From Candidatus Dadabacteria bacterium (GTDB lineage Bacteria; Desulfobacterota_D; UBA1144; Nemesobacterales; Nemesobacteraceae): 5,078 nt of DNA. Below the pieces are notes generated by a model. The model searched no databases, was not told the origin of the DNA, and was given only the letters and a program-made list of their open reading frames with translations. The position numbers and the translations under genes are program-made. Of the stretch, positions 1-4,840 are shown piece after piece. Every line of letters starts with the position of its first letter. The first letter of the stretch is position 1. Location: assembly GCA_026709745.1 (NCBI GenBank), contig JAPOSJ010000247.1, forward strand, positions 1 to 5,078. Direction: 5' to 3'.

Positions 1-382
1 CGAATGCACTTTCCAAAAAGTCATTGCTCCAACTCTCATGTGGAACTTTGGCTGATATTGCCATAGCTTCCAATACGGGACGCAAATCTTCAGCTTGAAA
101 ACCTCGCTTCAGGGTTTTGTGGAAATTTGCTATTTCACGTTCAACATTTTTATCCCCTGCGAAGACAATGAATATCTCATTTAGCGCAGTGAAAATTGGA
201 CTATCAGGCTTTTGATTGCCAAGAGTCAAATGCCAACGATACCCTGCCACCCTTTTTAATACATCGCGCTTCAGTTCCAGATGATCTCGTTTCCTGTTGT
301 ATTTATGCGTAAGGAGGGCACCGATAAAGGCACCTAAGAGTGCCGCAAGAGCCGTTATTGCATCAGAAGCAATTATATACAT
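1..382 (-). CDS. Membrane-anchored protein of unknown function (DUF6680-like), 3' end outside window
   Basis: Partial gene read on the minus strand. It starts at ATG 382 and stays open for 127 codons to the window edge. A good Shine-Dalgarno (AGGGAGA, 394-388) lies 5 bases upstream of the ATG and fixes the start. The protein begins MYIIASDAITALAALLGAF; residues about 4-24 form one hydrophobic segment, followed by a basic stretch (HKYNRKRD), which suggests a single N-terminal membrane anchor with the rest in the cytoplasm. The soluble part contains ALNEIFIVFAGDK and then a predicted helix (VEREIANFHKTL). From memory this resembles the DUF6680 type of small membrane proteins, whose function is unknown. 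It is divergent from the metal genes and probably unrelated to them. The reading frame is well supported; the family name is tentative. Confidence 0.75.
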   Translation of the reverse strand, partial: MYIIASDAITALAALLGAFIGALLTHKYNRKRDHLELKRDVLKRVAGYRWHLTLGNQKPDSPIFTALNEIFIVFAGDKNVEREIANFHKTLKRGFQAEDLRPVLEAMAISAKVPHESWSNDFLESAF

Positions 383-394
383 AAGAGTCTCCCT

Positions 395-526
395 TTAAAC
401 TTAATAATCACAGACTTACTACTTGGATTTCACAAAGCAAGCTCTACTAAATCTAGACGGAGAAACATTTCAAACCCTTTTGGTTAGCTAGATCAATAAT
501 TACTTGTCCATATCATGTCTAGATCA
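395..526. other. Divergent intergenic region with a short direct repeat
   Basis: AT-rich spacer between the minus-strand gene and the first metal promoter; I see no gene in it. It must hold the promoter of the minus-strand gene, but no convincing -35/-10 pair stands out. The octamer CTAGATCA occurs twice (488-495 and 519-526), the second copy ending just before the TTGACA box, so it could be an additional regulator site. This is weak evidence because the repeat is short. Confidence 0.3.
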
Positions 527-556
527 TTGACATCAAGTTTCCCCGTATGTTACGCT
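527..556 (+). promoter_or_regulatory. Sigma70-type promoter of the first metal unit
   Basis: A perfect -35 box TTGACA (527-532) is followed by an 18-base spacer and a weak -10, TACGCT (551-556), preceded by an extended -10 TG at 548-549. The same arrangement (TTGACA, 18 bases, TGn, a weak -10 of form TAnnCT) is found at 2577-2606, and this conservation between the two duplicated leaders supports it. The predicted transcription start is near 562-564, only about 20 bases before the ATG at 582. Confidence 0.6.
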
Positions 557-577
557 AAACGATAATATTTCTCATTT
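557..577 (+). promoter_or_regulatory. Zur-like operator, copy 1
   Basis: A 21-base imperfect palindrome directly downstream of the -10 and over the predicted transcription start: AAACGA at the left and TCATTT at the right around an AT-rich centre. The second copy (2607-2627) has perfect outer arms AAATGA/TCATTT. The layout and bases resemble the proteobacterial Zur box, remembered as AAATGTTATA-type arms; about 14 of 21 positions agree here. Placement over the start site suits repression by Zn-loaded Zur. Assignment to Zur rather than another Fur-family regulator is inference from sequence and gene content. Confidence 0.5.
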
Positions 578-581
578 AAAT

Positions 582-872
582 ATGCAGATGAGCAAACCAT
601 TTTCCCTATTGTTTACAATCGCCTTTCTGGGAGCACAGATGTTCTCCTTTGCCCACACGGCCGAGTACGGTTCCTCGGAACACGACCATGAGGGAACCGC
701 CTGCGAGATATGTCTAAGTGCAAAGTGTCAGGACTGCCCAAGTCCCGGTACCAAAAGTGAAGTTTGTCTCATTCGTCACGTTCAGTACGTCCCGAAGCCA
801 CCTGCTGGTTCTACCATAGTTTGGGACACTTATGACGAGGGAATTACACGAGGACCTCCCCTTTACCTCTAA
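582..872 (+). CDS. Small exported His/Cys protein, putative metal-binding (copy 1)
   Basis: A 96-residue protein with a Sec signal peptide (hydrophobic about residues 7-24, likely cleavage near AHTA, residues 24-27) and a mature part of about 70 residues. Visible metal-ligand candidates are H34-D-H36, the C41-E-I-C44 motif, C49, C52 and C62; the C-terminus carries RGPP. The pattern of an export signal, His-rich segment, CxxC and a terminal Arg-x-Pro-Pro element recalls DUF2946-like small proteins found in zinc regulons, but this family link is from memory. It is first in its unit, with the OMP gene 79 bases downstream, and is paralogous to 2631-2966 (about half of residues identical). No Shine-Dalgarno precedes ATG 582; a second in-frame ATG at 588 is possible. 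A periplasmic metal chaperone or sensor role is inferred. Confidence 0.75.
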   Translation: MQMSKPFSLLFTIAFLGAQMFSFAHTAEYGSSEHDHEGTACEICLSAKCQDCPSPGTKSEVCLIRHVQYVPKPPAGSTIVWDTYDEGITRGPPLYL

Positions 873-897
873 AAGAAGTAAAGAAAATTTTCAGGGT

Positions 898-931
898 TTC
901 CCGCGCATAAAAGCGGGAATCAGTTTTTTTT
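898..931 (+). terminator. Intrinsic terminator or attenuator between small gene and OMP gene
   Basis: The stem TTCCCGC (898-904) pairs with GCGGGAA (913-919) around an 8-base loop. A TCAG spacer and an unbroken run of 8 T (924-931) follow. It lies after the stop codon of the small gene and immediately before the OMP Shine-Dalgarno. With no separate promoter visible for the OMP, it probably acts as a partial terminator that lowers OMP transcript relative to the small gene, or protects the upstream message. Confidence 0.65.
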
Positions 932-939
932 CAAACTTT

Positions 940-945
940 AAGGAG
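940..945 (+). promoter_or_regulatory. Ribosome binding site that sets the OMP start
   Basis: AAGGAG lies 6 bases before ATG 952. The reading frame is also open from ATG 832, but that start has no such site and would put 40 extra residues ahead of a clean signal peptide, so 952 is the real start. The equivalent AAGGAGG at 2984-2990 serves the binding-protein gene. Confidence 0.85.
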
Positions 946-951
946 AAAATA

Positions 952-2460
952 ATGAATATATTGCGTTTCGCGGTCATAACCGCGTTTTTTACCGTTTTGC
1001 CGTTTTCTCACATCTCCGCTTCCGCGGCTTCTGACCAAGAGATAGAAGCTTTAAAGAAGGAGATACAGGTTATGAAATCGGAATATGAGAACCGGATTTT
1101 AAAGATGGAGCAGAAACTCACCGAGATGGAAACTGAGGCATCTCAGCCCAAAACCACTTACTCAAAGAGCACGAAAAAGGCCTCTTCCGGTAGAGCCATC
1201 TACAACAGTGACCTTAACCCTTCAATCGGAGCGATACTGGGCGGACGCTTTGCCGCGTTCTCCTCTGATGAAGGCGAAATTCCTGGATTCGTTCTGGGAC
1301 ACGAGGGAGAACGTGGGGCGGAAGGCATCTCACTTGGGGAAACTGAACTTAATATTTCAACAAGTGTCGACGATAAATTCTACGGCCATATAACCACAGC
1401 TCTTGCAGACCATGGAGACGGGGTCGAGATTGAGCTTGAGGAAGCATACGTGGAGACACTTCCTGGTTCCGGGCTTCCGACTGGGGCAACTATAAAAATG
1501 GGCCGTGCGTTCTGGACTTTGGGATCCATGAACGAGCACCATGCTCACGGAGATGATTTTGCCGATCGCCCCCTGCCCTACAGGGTGTTTCTCGACAAGT
1601 CCTTTAATGATACTGGAGCGGAGATTTCATACGTGTTTCCGACCGACTTCTATTTAGAGGCGGGAGGCGGTGTTTTCCGCGGAGACGATTTCCCGTTTGC
1701 GGGAGCTGATGGCAGCGACATAAACTCGTTCAGCGCCTTTATGAGAGTAGGCGGCGATATAGGAGGAAATTCTTCCTGGAGAATCGGGGGTTATCTGCTT
1801 GATGGAGAGGCAAGCGGTCGCGGCGGAGGTCATGGACACGGACATGATGATGATCATGGACATGACGATGATCATGAAGATGGAGATGAACACGCTGGTG
1901 AAAACGGCCATGATGATCACGACCATGACGACCACCATGCTGATGAAAACGGCCATGATGAAGAACACGACGAACACGGACACGATGATGATCATGGAGA
2001 AAATCTGGAGGAGTTCTTCAGTGCGGGAATGTTCACGGGTGACACAAGGCTTTACGCGATTGATTTTCGCTACGTCTGGGCACCAACCGGAAACAACCGC
2101 CAGAAAGAGGTACTTCTCCAAGGTGAGTATTTCTGGCGTGACGAAGAAGGCGTCTACACCCTTGAGGAAGAAACAGAGACCCTCGACGGAGGAAGCAGCG
2201 GATGGTACGCACAGGGTGTTTTCAAGTTCTCGCCAAAATGGAGAATCGGCGCCCGCTACTCCCAACTATACTCTCCTGAGGATTCAGGGATAGATCACGA
2301 TCCCTACACTGTGGCGGTCATGGGCGACTGGTCAAACAGCGAGTTCTCCCGCATACGCCTTCAGTATAACTACGAAAAACTGGGAGATGATCTGAGCGAC
2401 AACCAGTTCCTGGTCCAGTACATAATGAGTGTAGGTGCACACGCGGCACATAAATATTGA
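952..2460 (+). CDS. Zinc-regulated-type outer-membrane beta-barrel protein with His-rich loop
   Basis: A 502-residue protein. Residues 1-26 are a Sec signal peptide (cleavage near SASAA). Residues 28-64 are a charged heptad-like coiled coil, as in periplasmic N-termini of trimeric porins. From about 90 onward come alternating polar/aromatic strands typical of a beta-barrel, ending in an aromatic residue (QYIMSVGAHAAHKY) as expected for BAM-dependent insertion. A loop at 294-348 has 17 His and 26 Asp/Glu in 55 residues, and a smaller cluster HHAH lies at 196-199. The C-terminal GAHxAHK(Y/F) ending recalls proteins annotated as zinc-regulated outer-membrane receptors; some are called TonB-dependent, but I see neither a plug domain nor a clear TonB box. 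Likely role: capture or diffusion of zinc across the outer membrane. It shares its leader and signal peptide with the ZnuA-like gene. Confidence 0.85.
   Translation: MNILRFAVITAFFTVLPFSHISASAASDQEIEALKKEIQVMKSEYENRILKMEQKLTEMETEASQPKTTYSKSTKKASSGRAIYNSDLNPSIGAILGGRFAAFSSDEGEIPGFVLGHEGERGAEGISLGETELNISTSVDDKFYGHITTALADHGDGVEIELEEAYVETLPGSGLPTGATIKMGRAFWTLGSMNEHHAHGDDFADRPLPYRVFLDKSFNDTGAEISYVFPTDFYLEAGGGVFRGDDFPFAGADGSDINSFSAFMRVGGDIGGNSSWRIGGYLLDGEASGRGGGHGHGHDDDHGHDDDHEDGDEHAGENGHDDHDHDDHHADENGHDEEHDEHGHDDDHGENLEEFFSAGMFTGDTRLYAIDFRYVWAPTGNNRQKEVLLQGEYFWRDEEGVYTLEEETETLDGGSSGWYAQGVFKFSPKWRIGARYSQLYSPEDSGIDHDPYTVAVMGDWSNSEFSRIRLQYNYEKLGDDLSDNQFLVQYIMSVGAHAAHKY
1831..1995 (+). repeat. His/Asp-rich loop coding repeats in the OMP
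   Basis: This encodes residues 294-348 of the OMP, made of GH, DDDH and HD units. Two adjacent 15-residue repeats are recognisable: 314-328 (HAGENGHDDHDHDDH, bases 1891-1935) and 329-343 (HADENGHDEEHDEHG, bases 1936-1980). The motif GHDDDHG also occurs near both ends (297-303 region and 343-349). The DNA is purine-rich and dominated by CAT/CAC/GAT/GAC codons, which also leaves long meaningless open frames on both strands. The loop is a plausible surface-exposed low-affinity Zn(II) collector, and the repeats make its length prone to change. Confidence 0.85.
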
Positions 2461-2506
2461 GGATATCTGTGACACGAAACGTCATCTGATCTTCCTCTCC
2501 ATCTTT

Positions 2507-2543
2507 TGCCGGGGCCACAAAAAGTAGCCCCGGCAGATTTCTT
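2507..2543 (+). terminator. Intrinsic terminator after the OMP gene
   Basis: A 9-bp perfect G+C-rich stem, TGCCGGGGC (2507-2515) with GCCCCGGCA (2527-2535), and an 11-base loop are followed by a T-rich but interrupted tail (GATTTCTTT). It lies 46 bases after the OMP stop and ahead of the second promoter, so it separates the two units. Confidence 0.8.
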
Positions 2544-2551
2544 TGCAGAGA

Positions 2552-2568
2552 AACTAGACAGCCTAGTT
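2552..2568. repeat. Short inverted repeat upstream of the second promoter
   Basis: AACTAG (2552-2557), five bases, then CTAGTT (2563-2568): a perfect 6-bp inverted repeat ending 8 bases before the -35 box. TTGCAG flanks it as a direct repeat (2544-2549 and 2567-2572). It could be a regulator site, but short palindromes like this also occur by chance. Nothing identical is found at the matching place in the first leader, although CTAG-containing words occur there too. Confidence 0.3.
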
Positions 2569-2576
2569 GCAGCATA

Positions 2577-2606
2577 TTGACACTGTAGTTTCTCGTATGA
2601 TAGCCT
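2577..2606 (+). promoter_or_regulatory. Sigma70-type promoter of the second metal unit
   Basis: Perfect TTGACA (2577-2582), an 18-base spacer and -10 TAGCCT (2601-2606), with an extended -10 TG at 2598-2599. It has the same geometry as the first promoter, including the conserved spacer words AGTTTC and CGTATG. The expected start of transcription falls inside the palindrome that follows. Confidence 0.6.
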
Positions 2607-2627
2607 AAATGATAATATTTCTCATTT
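2607..2627 (+). promoter_or_regulatory. Zur-like operator, copy 2
   Basis: A 21-base palindrome with perfect 6-base outer arms (AAATGA and TCATTT) and 8 of 10 symmetric pairs overall. About 15 of 21 positions agree with the enterobacterial Zur box as I remember it. It starts right after the -10 and ends 3 bases before the ATG at 2631, so a bound repressor would block initiation. The 17-base core from GATAATATTT to CTCATTT is identical in both leaders, while surrounding bases have drifted, which suggests selection on the site. Confidence 0.55.
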
Positions 2628-2630
2628 AAT

Positions 2631-2966
2631 ATGCAGATGAGCAGAACTTCTCTTCTATTGCTTACAACAGCCTTTCTGGGGGCGCAGATGCTATCCTTTG
2701 CTCATGCGGCTGATTGCGGTTCCCGGGATCACAAGCATAAGAGAATTGAATGCGAGATATGCATAAACGCCAATTATCAGGACTATACAGATCCCGGCAA
2801 CACGAGTGAAGTCTGTGTTATTCATCGTGCACAGTGCTCACAACAGCTACCCACTGACATCATCGTCGTTCGAGACTCTCATGAAGCGGGAATTAACCGC
2901 GGACCTCCTCCTGAATCTGTAAACAGACTGACTTTTTATTCCCCGCACATACGTGCGGGTAGTTGA
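2631..2966 (+). CDS. Small exported His/Cys protein, putative metal-binding (copy 2)
   Basis: A 111-residue paralogue of 582-872. The N-terminus is almost the same (MQMS, then AFLGAQM and SFAHAA), giving a Sec signal peptide to about residue 27. Conserved candidate ligands are H34-K-H36, C41-E-I-C44 and C62 (in SEVC), and the RGPP element is kept at 90-93; C49 and C52 of copy 1 are Tyr here, while C29 and C69 are new. Copy 2 lacks the stop codon found just after RGPP in copy 1 and reads about 15 residues further, through the hairpin at 2942-2959. No Shine-Dalgarno is visible; ATG 2631 and ATG 2637 are both possible, as in copy 1. The stop lies 29 bases before the ZnuA-like ATG, so the genes are co-transcribed. 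The function in zinc handling is inferred from context. Confidence 0.72.
   Translation: MQMSRTSLLLLTTAFLGAQMLSFAHAADCGSRDHKHKRIECEICINANYQDYTDPGNTSEVCVIHRAQCSQQLPTDIIVVRDSHEAGINRGPPPESVNRLTFYSPHIRAGS
2942..2959 (+). other. Hairpin overlapping the end of the second small gene
   Basis: CCCGCAC (2942-2948) pairs perfectly with GTGCGGG (2953-2959) across a 4-base loop. It occupies the place of the hairpin at 898-919 in copy 1, but no T-run follows, so it is not an intrinsic terminator. It lies inside the small ORF, whose stop is at 2964-2966, and could act as an mRNA processing or stability element or in coupling translation to the next gene. Confidence 0.55.
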
Positions 2967-2983
2967 GTTCTATTTTCAAACTT

Positions 2984-2990
2984 AAGGAGG
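2984..2990 (+). promoter_or_regulatory. Ribosome binding site that sets the ZnuA-like start
   Basis: A full AAGGAGG lies 5 bases before ATG 2996. The frame is open from ATG 2963, but starting there would place this site inside the coding sequence and add 11 residues ahead of a normal signal peptide; 2996 is preferred. Confidence 0.85.
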
Positions 2991-2995
2991 AAAAA

Positions 2996-3931
2996 ATGAA
3001 TAGATTGTGTTTCGCGGTTATAACCGCATTTTTTATTGTCTTGGCGTTTTCTCATGTTCCGGCTTTCGCCGCTTCTGACCAGGAGAAAATAAAAGTATTT
3101 GCCTGCGAACCCGAATGGGCAGCTCTAGCCCAGGAGATTGGCGGCGACAAGGTAAAGCCGTTTTCAGCTACCTCTGCCATGCAAAATCCACATTACATAA
3201 GGGCACGCCCAAGCCTGATATCCAAAATGCGCAAAGCCGATCTGCTCCTCTGCTCGGGGGCAAGTCTTGAGATAGGCTGGCTTCCAATTCTGCTCAAGAA
3301 GGCAAGCTCCGATCTCCAGCCCGGCTCTATCGGTTACATTATGGCTTCACAGCTGGTTAACATGCTTGAAGTTCCGGTTGTGGTCGACCGCAGCATGGGA
3401 GACATACATCCTGAAGGCAATCCCCACGTGCATCTGAATCCGTACAACCTGATTATAGTGGGTGAGACTCTTGCTGACCGGCTTTCGAGTATAGACCCTG
3501 AAAATGCCTCTTTTTACAAAGATAATTATCAGGATTTTTCGTCCCGTTTTAGCACTGCGATTTCCCGATGGGAATCCGAGGCTGCCACGCTTAAAGGAAA
3601 ACCGGTTGTGGTTCATCATCAGTCGTTTGTTTATCTGCTTGACTGGCTTGGAATGAACCGAGTGGGAACACTTGAACCAAAACCTGGCATTCCGCCGACA
3701 ACTTCTCACCTGAAGAATCTGCTGCAACAACTAAGAAGTAGCCCTGCAGACGTGATTATCCGCACTCCTTACGATCCGGATGGTGCGAGTGAATGGCTGT
3801 CGGAGAAAACCGAGACAAGGGCAATAGTGCTTCCTTACACCATTGGCGGCAATGAGCAGAGCGGCGATTTGTTCGGGCTGTTTGAGAATACTATAGCTTT
3901 GCTAAAAGAAACATATGATGTTAAGCGGTGA
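2996..3931 (+). CDS. ZnuA-like zinc ABC transporter periplasmic binding protein
   Basis: A 311-residue protein of the cluster A-I (TroA/ZnuA) binding-protein family. Residues 1-25 are a Sec signal peptide (cleavage near PAFA). Expected metal ligands are visible: H66 in NPHY, H144 in NPHVHLNP and H208 in VVHHQSFVYL, a three-His site as in Zn-binding members. H146 and H207 are extra neighbours. LEPKPGIPPT (226-235) is a subfamily hallmark, and PYTIGG (280-285) occupies the region where Mn-type members carry an Asp ligand. There is no His-rich charged loop of the E. coli ZnuA kind. It binds the metal in the periplasm and hands it to the permease encoded next, with which it overlaps by 17 bases. 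The promoter at 2577 and the Zur-like box suggest induction by zinc shortage. The family is secure; zinc rather than manganese is well supported by context. Confidence 0.88.
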   Translation: MNRLCFAVITAFFIVLAFSHVPAFAASDQEKIKVFACEPEWAALAQEIGGDKVKPFSATSAMQNPHYIRARPSLISKMRKADLLLCSGASLEIGWLPILLKKASSDLQPGSIGYIMASQLVNMLEVPVVVDRSMGDIHPEGNPHVHLNPYNLIIVGETLADRLSSIDPENASFYKDNYQDFSSRFSTAISRWESEAATLKGKPVVVHHQSFVYLLDWLGMNRVGTLEPKPGIPPTTSHLKNLLQQLRSSPADVIIRTPYDPDGASEWLSEKTETRAIVLPYTIGGNEQSGDLFGLFENTIALLKETYDVKR

Positions 3932-4679
3932 ACTTCTGGAAATCATCGGGCCGGCAATGGCTGCCGGCCTCATGATTGCGCTCACCCACGCCCCCCTAGG
4001 CATTGAAGTGCTCCGCCGCGGCATCATCTTTATTGATCTTGCGGTAGCACAGATTGCGGGACTTGGGCTTGTGGTCGGCAATATGTTTATCCATCATCCA
4101 TCTCCGTTGCTTATCCAGATGATAGCTCTTGGCTGCGCGGTCGCAGCAGGGCTGGTTTTCCGTAAAGTGGAAACTGCAATGCCAGAACGACAGGAGGCGA
4201 TCATAGGTTGTACTTTCGTGCTTGCCGCGTCGCTTGCGCTTCTGCTGCTGGCTGATCATCCCCATGGCGGAGAGGAAGTAAAGCACCTGCTTTCAGGACA
4301 GATGCTGTTTGTGACATGGACAGATTTAGCAAAACACGCACCCATTTACGCGTTGATACTGCTGGTCTGGTTTTCCAGGCCGCAGGTGCGAAACAATATG
4401 GTATTTTATCTGATCTTCGCTCTCGCCATCACTTCATCGGTTCAACTGGTCGGCGTTTACGTAGTCTTCGCAAGCCTTATCCTCCCGGCTTTGGCCGCGG
4501 TAAAAGTCAAACGACCACACCTTATTGCATGGCTCTGCGGAGTGGCGGCACTTCTCTGCGGTATCGCCTTTGCCGTAGCGTTTGATATGCCCGCCGGACC
4601 GATTATCATCCTGTCCTATACCGCAACAGCCCTGATTATACGAGGGGTCAGGATAACAAGCTGGGATCAGAAAACTTAA
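3915..4679 (+). CDS. ZnuB-like metal ABC transporter permease
   Basis: A 254-residue inner-membrane protein of the ABC-3 family with roughly 7-9 hydrophobic segments (about 10-25, 39-59, 65-83, 96-113, 142-153, 161-175, 177-197, 203-223, 226-243). Family landmarks are APLGIEVLRRGIIFIDLAVAQ (25-45), the loop after the fourth segment with HPHGGEE (115-121) and LLSGQ, and VGVYVVFASLILPALAA (179-195). It forms the channel that accepts metal from the binding protein encoded just upstream. The start is ATG 3915 or the adjacent ATG 3918; both overlap the upstream stop, so translation is probably coupled, and the Shine-Dalgarno is weak (AAAAGAA). No ZnuC-type ATPase follows: after a 161-base gap comes an oxidoreductase. 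The permease must use an ATPase from another locus. Confidence 0.88.
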   Translation: MMLSGELLEIIGPAMAAGLMIALTHAPLGIEVLRRGIIFIDLAVAQIAGLGLVVGNMFIHHPSPLLIQMIALGCAVAAGLVFRKVETAMPERQEAIIGCTFVLAASLALLLLADHPHGGEEVKHLLSGQMLFVTWTDLAKHAPIYALILLVWFSRPQVRNNMVFYLIFALAITSSVQLVGVYVVFASLILPALAAVKVKRPHLIAWLCGVAALLCGIAFAVAFDMPAGPIIILSYTATALIIRGVRITSWDQKT

Positions 4680-4840
4680 GAAGAGTTTGTTGTGTTCGCC
4701 ATAGTAAGCAATTTGCGATCAACAATAATGCTAACGTTAAAAATTGGGTATCAATCAATTTCCTATATCAGTAATGTTTAAATGAAACAGCCGTCGTTAA
4801 GTAAATTCTTTCGATATGAAATGTTAATGAGGTTAAAAAG
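4680..4840. other. AT-rich intergenic region before the oxidoreductase
   Basis: No gene and no good terminator are seen. AAACT/AGTTT around 4672-4688 could form only a 5-bp A+T stem. The gap probably holds the promoter of the gene at 4841, but no convincing -35/-10 pair stands out. GAAATGTTA (4818-4826) equals a Zur half-site, without a matching second arm. Confidence 0.35.

Larger units (their letters stand above)
527..1041 (+). repeat. Leader and signal-peptide module, copy 1
   Basis: First copy of a dispersed duplication; its partner is 2577-3085. The shared order is TTGACA promoter, AT-rich palindrome, small His/Cys protein, G+C-rich hairpin, TCAAACTT followed by the Shine-Dalgarno, then the first 30 codons of the next gene. 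By hand count the last part, from ATG through codon 30-31, has about 76 of 93 bases identical between copies. Similarity stops abruptly after SDQE of both proteins. The small ORFs inside the module are about half identical as proteins. Confidence 0.8.
2577..3085 (+). repeat. Leader and signal-peptide module, copy 2
   Basis: Second copy of the duplicated block, matching 527-1041. The promoter, palindrome, small ORF, hairpin, Shine-Dalgarno and first 30 codons of the downstream gene correspond in order and nearly in spacing (the offset shrinks from 2050 to 2044 bases across the block). Here the block drives a ZnuA-like binding protein instead of a beta-barrel. After codon 30 the two downstream genes show no visible similarity. 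Confidence 0.8.

Noticed and set aside
462..471. GAAACATTTC as a Zur site in the divergent region
   Set aside because: It resembles a half-site only and is too short to count. It shares no context with the two duplicated operators.
832..951. Upstream start extending the OMP by 40 residues
   Set aside because: The extension would cross the hairpin and T-run and the Shine-Dalgarno at 940-945, and would bury the signal peptide. ATG 952 is clearly better.
1831..1995. CRISPR-like or mobile-element repeat
   Set aside because: The repeats are in frame, have no unique spacers and encode the His/Asp loop. No transposase, terminal inverted repeats or integrase appear in the window.
1654..2265. Long open frame (203 codons) on the minus strand
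   Set aside because: It is antisense to the OMP gene, and its Met/Ile/Val-rich middle is only the complement of the His/Asp repeat codons. It has no ribosome site.
1799..2293. Plus-strand open frame of 164 codons rich in Met, Thr and Asp
   Set aside because: It is a frame-shifted reading of the same CAT/GAT-rich repeats inside the OMP gene, whose own frame has a signal peptide, barrel strands and a proper start.
952..2460. Naming the OMP a TonB-dependent receptor
   Set aside because: Related proteins sometimes carry this name, but 502 residues with an N-terminal coiled coil and no visible plug domain fit a porin-like barrel better.
4818..4826. Zur site in front of the oxidoreductase (GAAATGTTA)
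   Set aside because: It matches only one arm, with no inverted partner at the right distance. A 9-base match in AT-rich DNA is weak.
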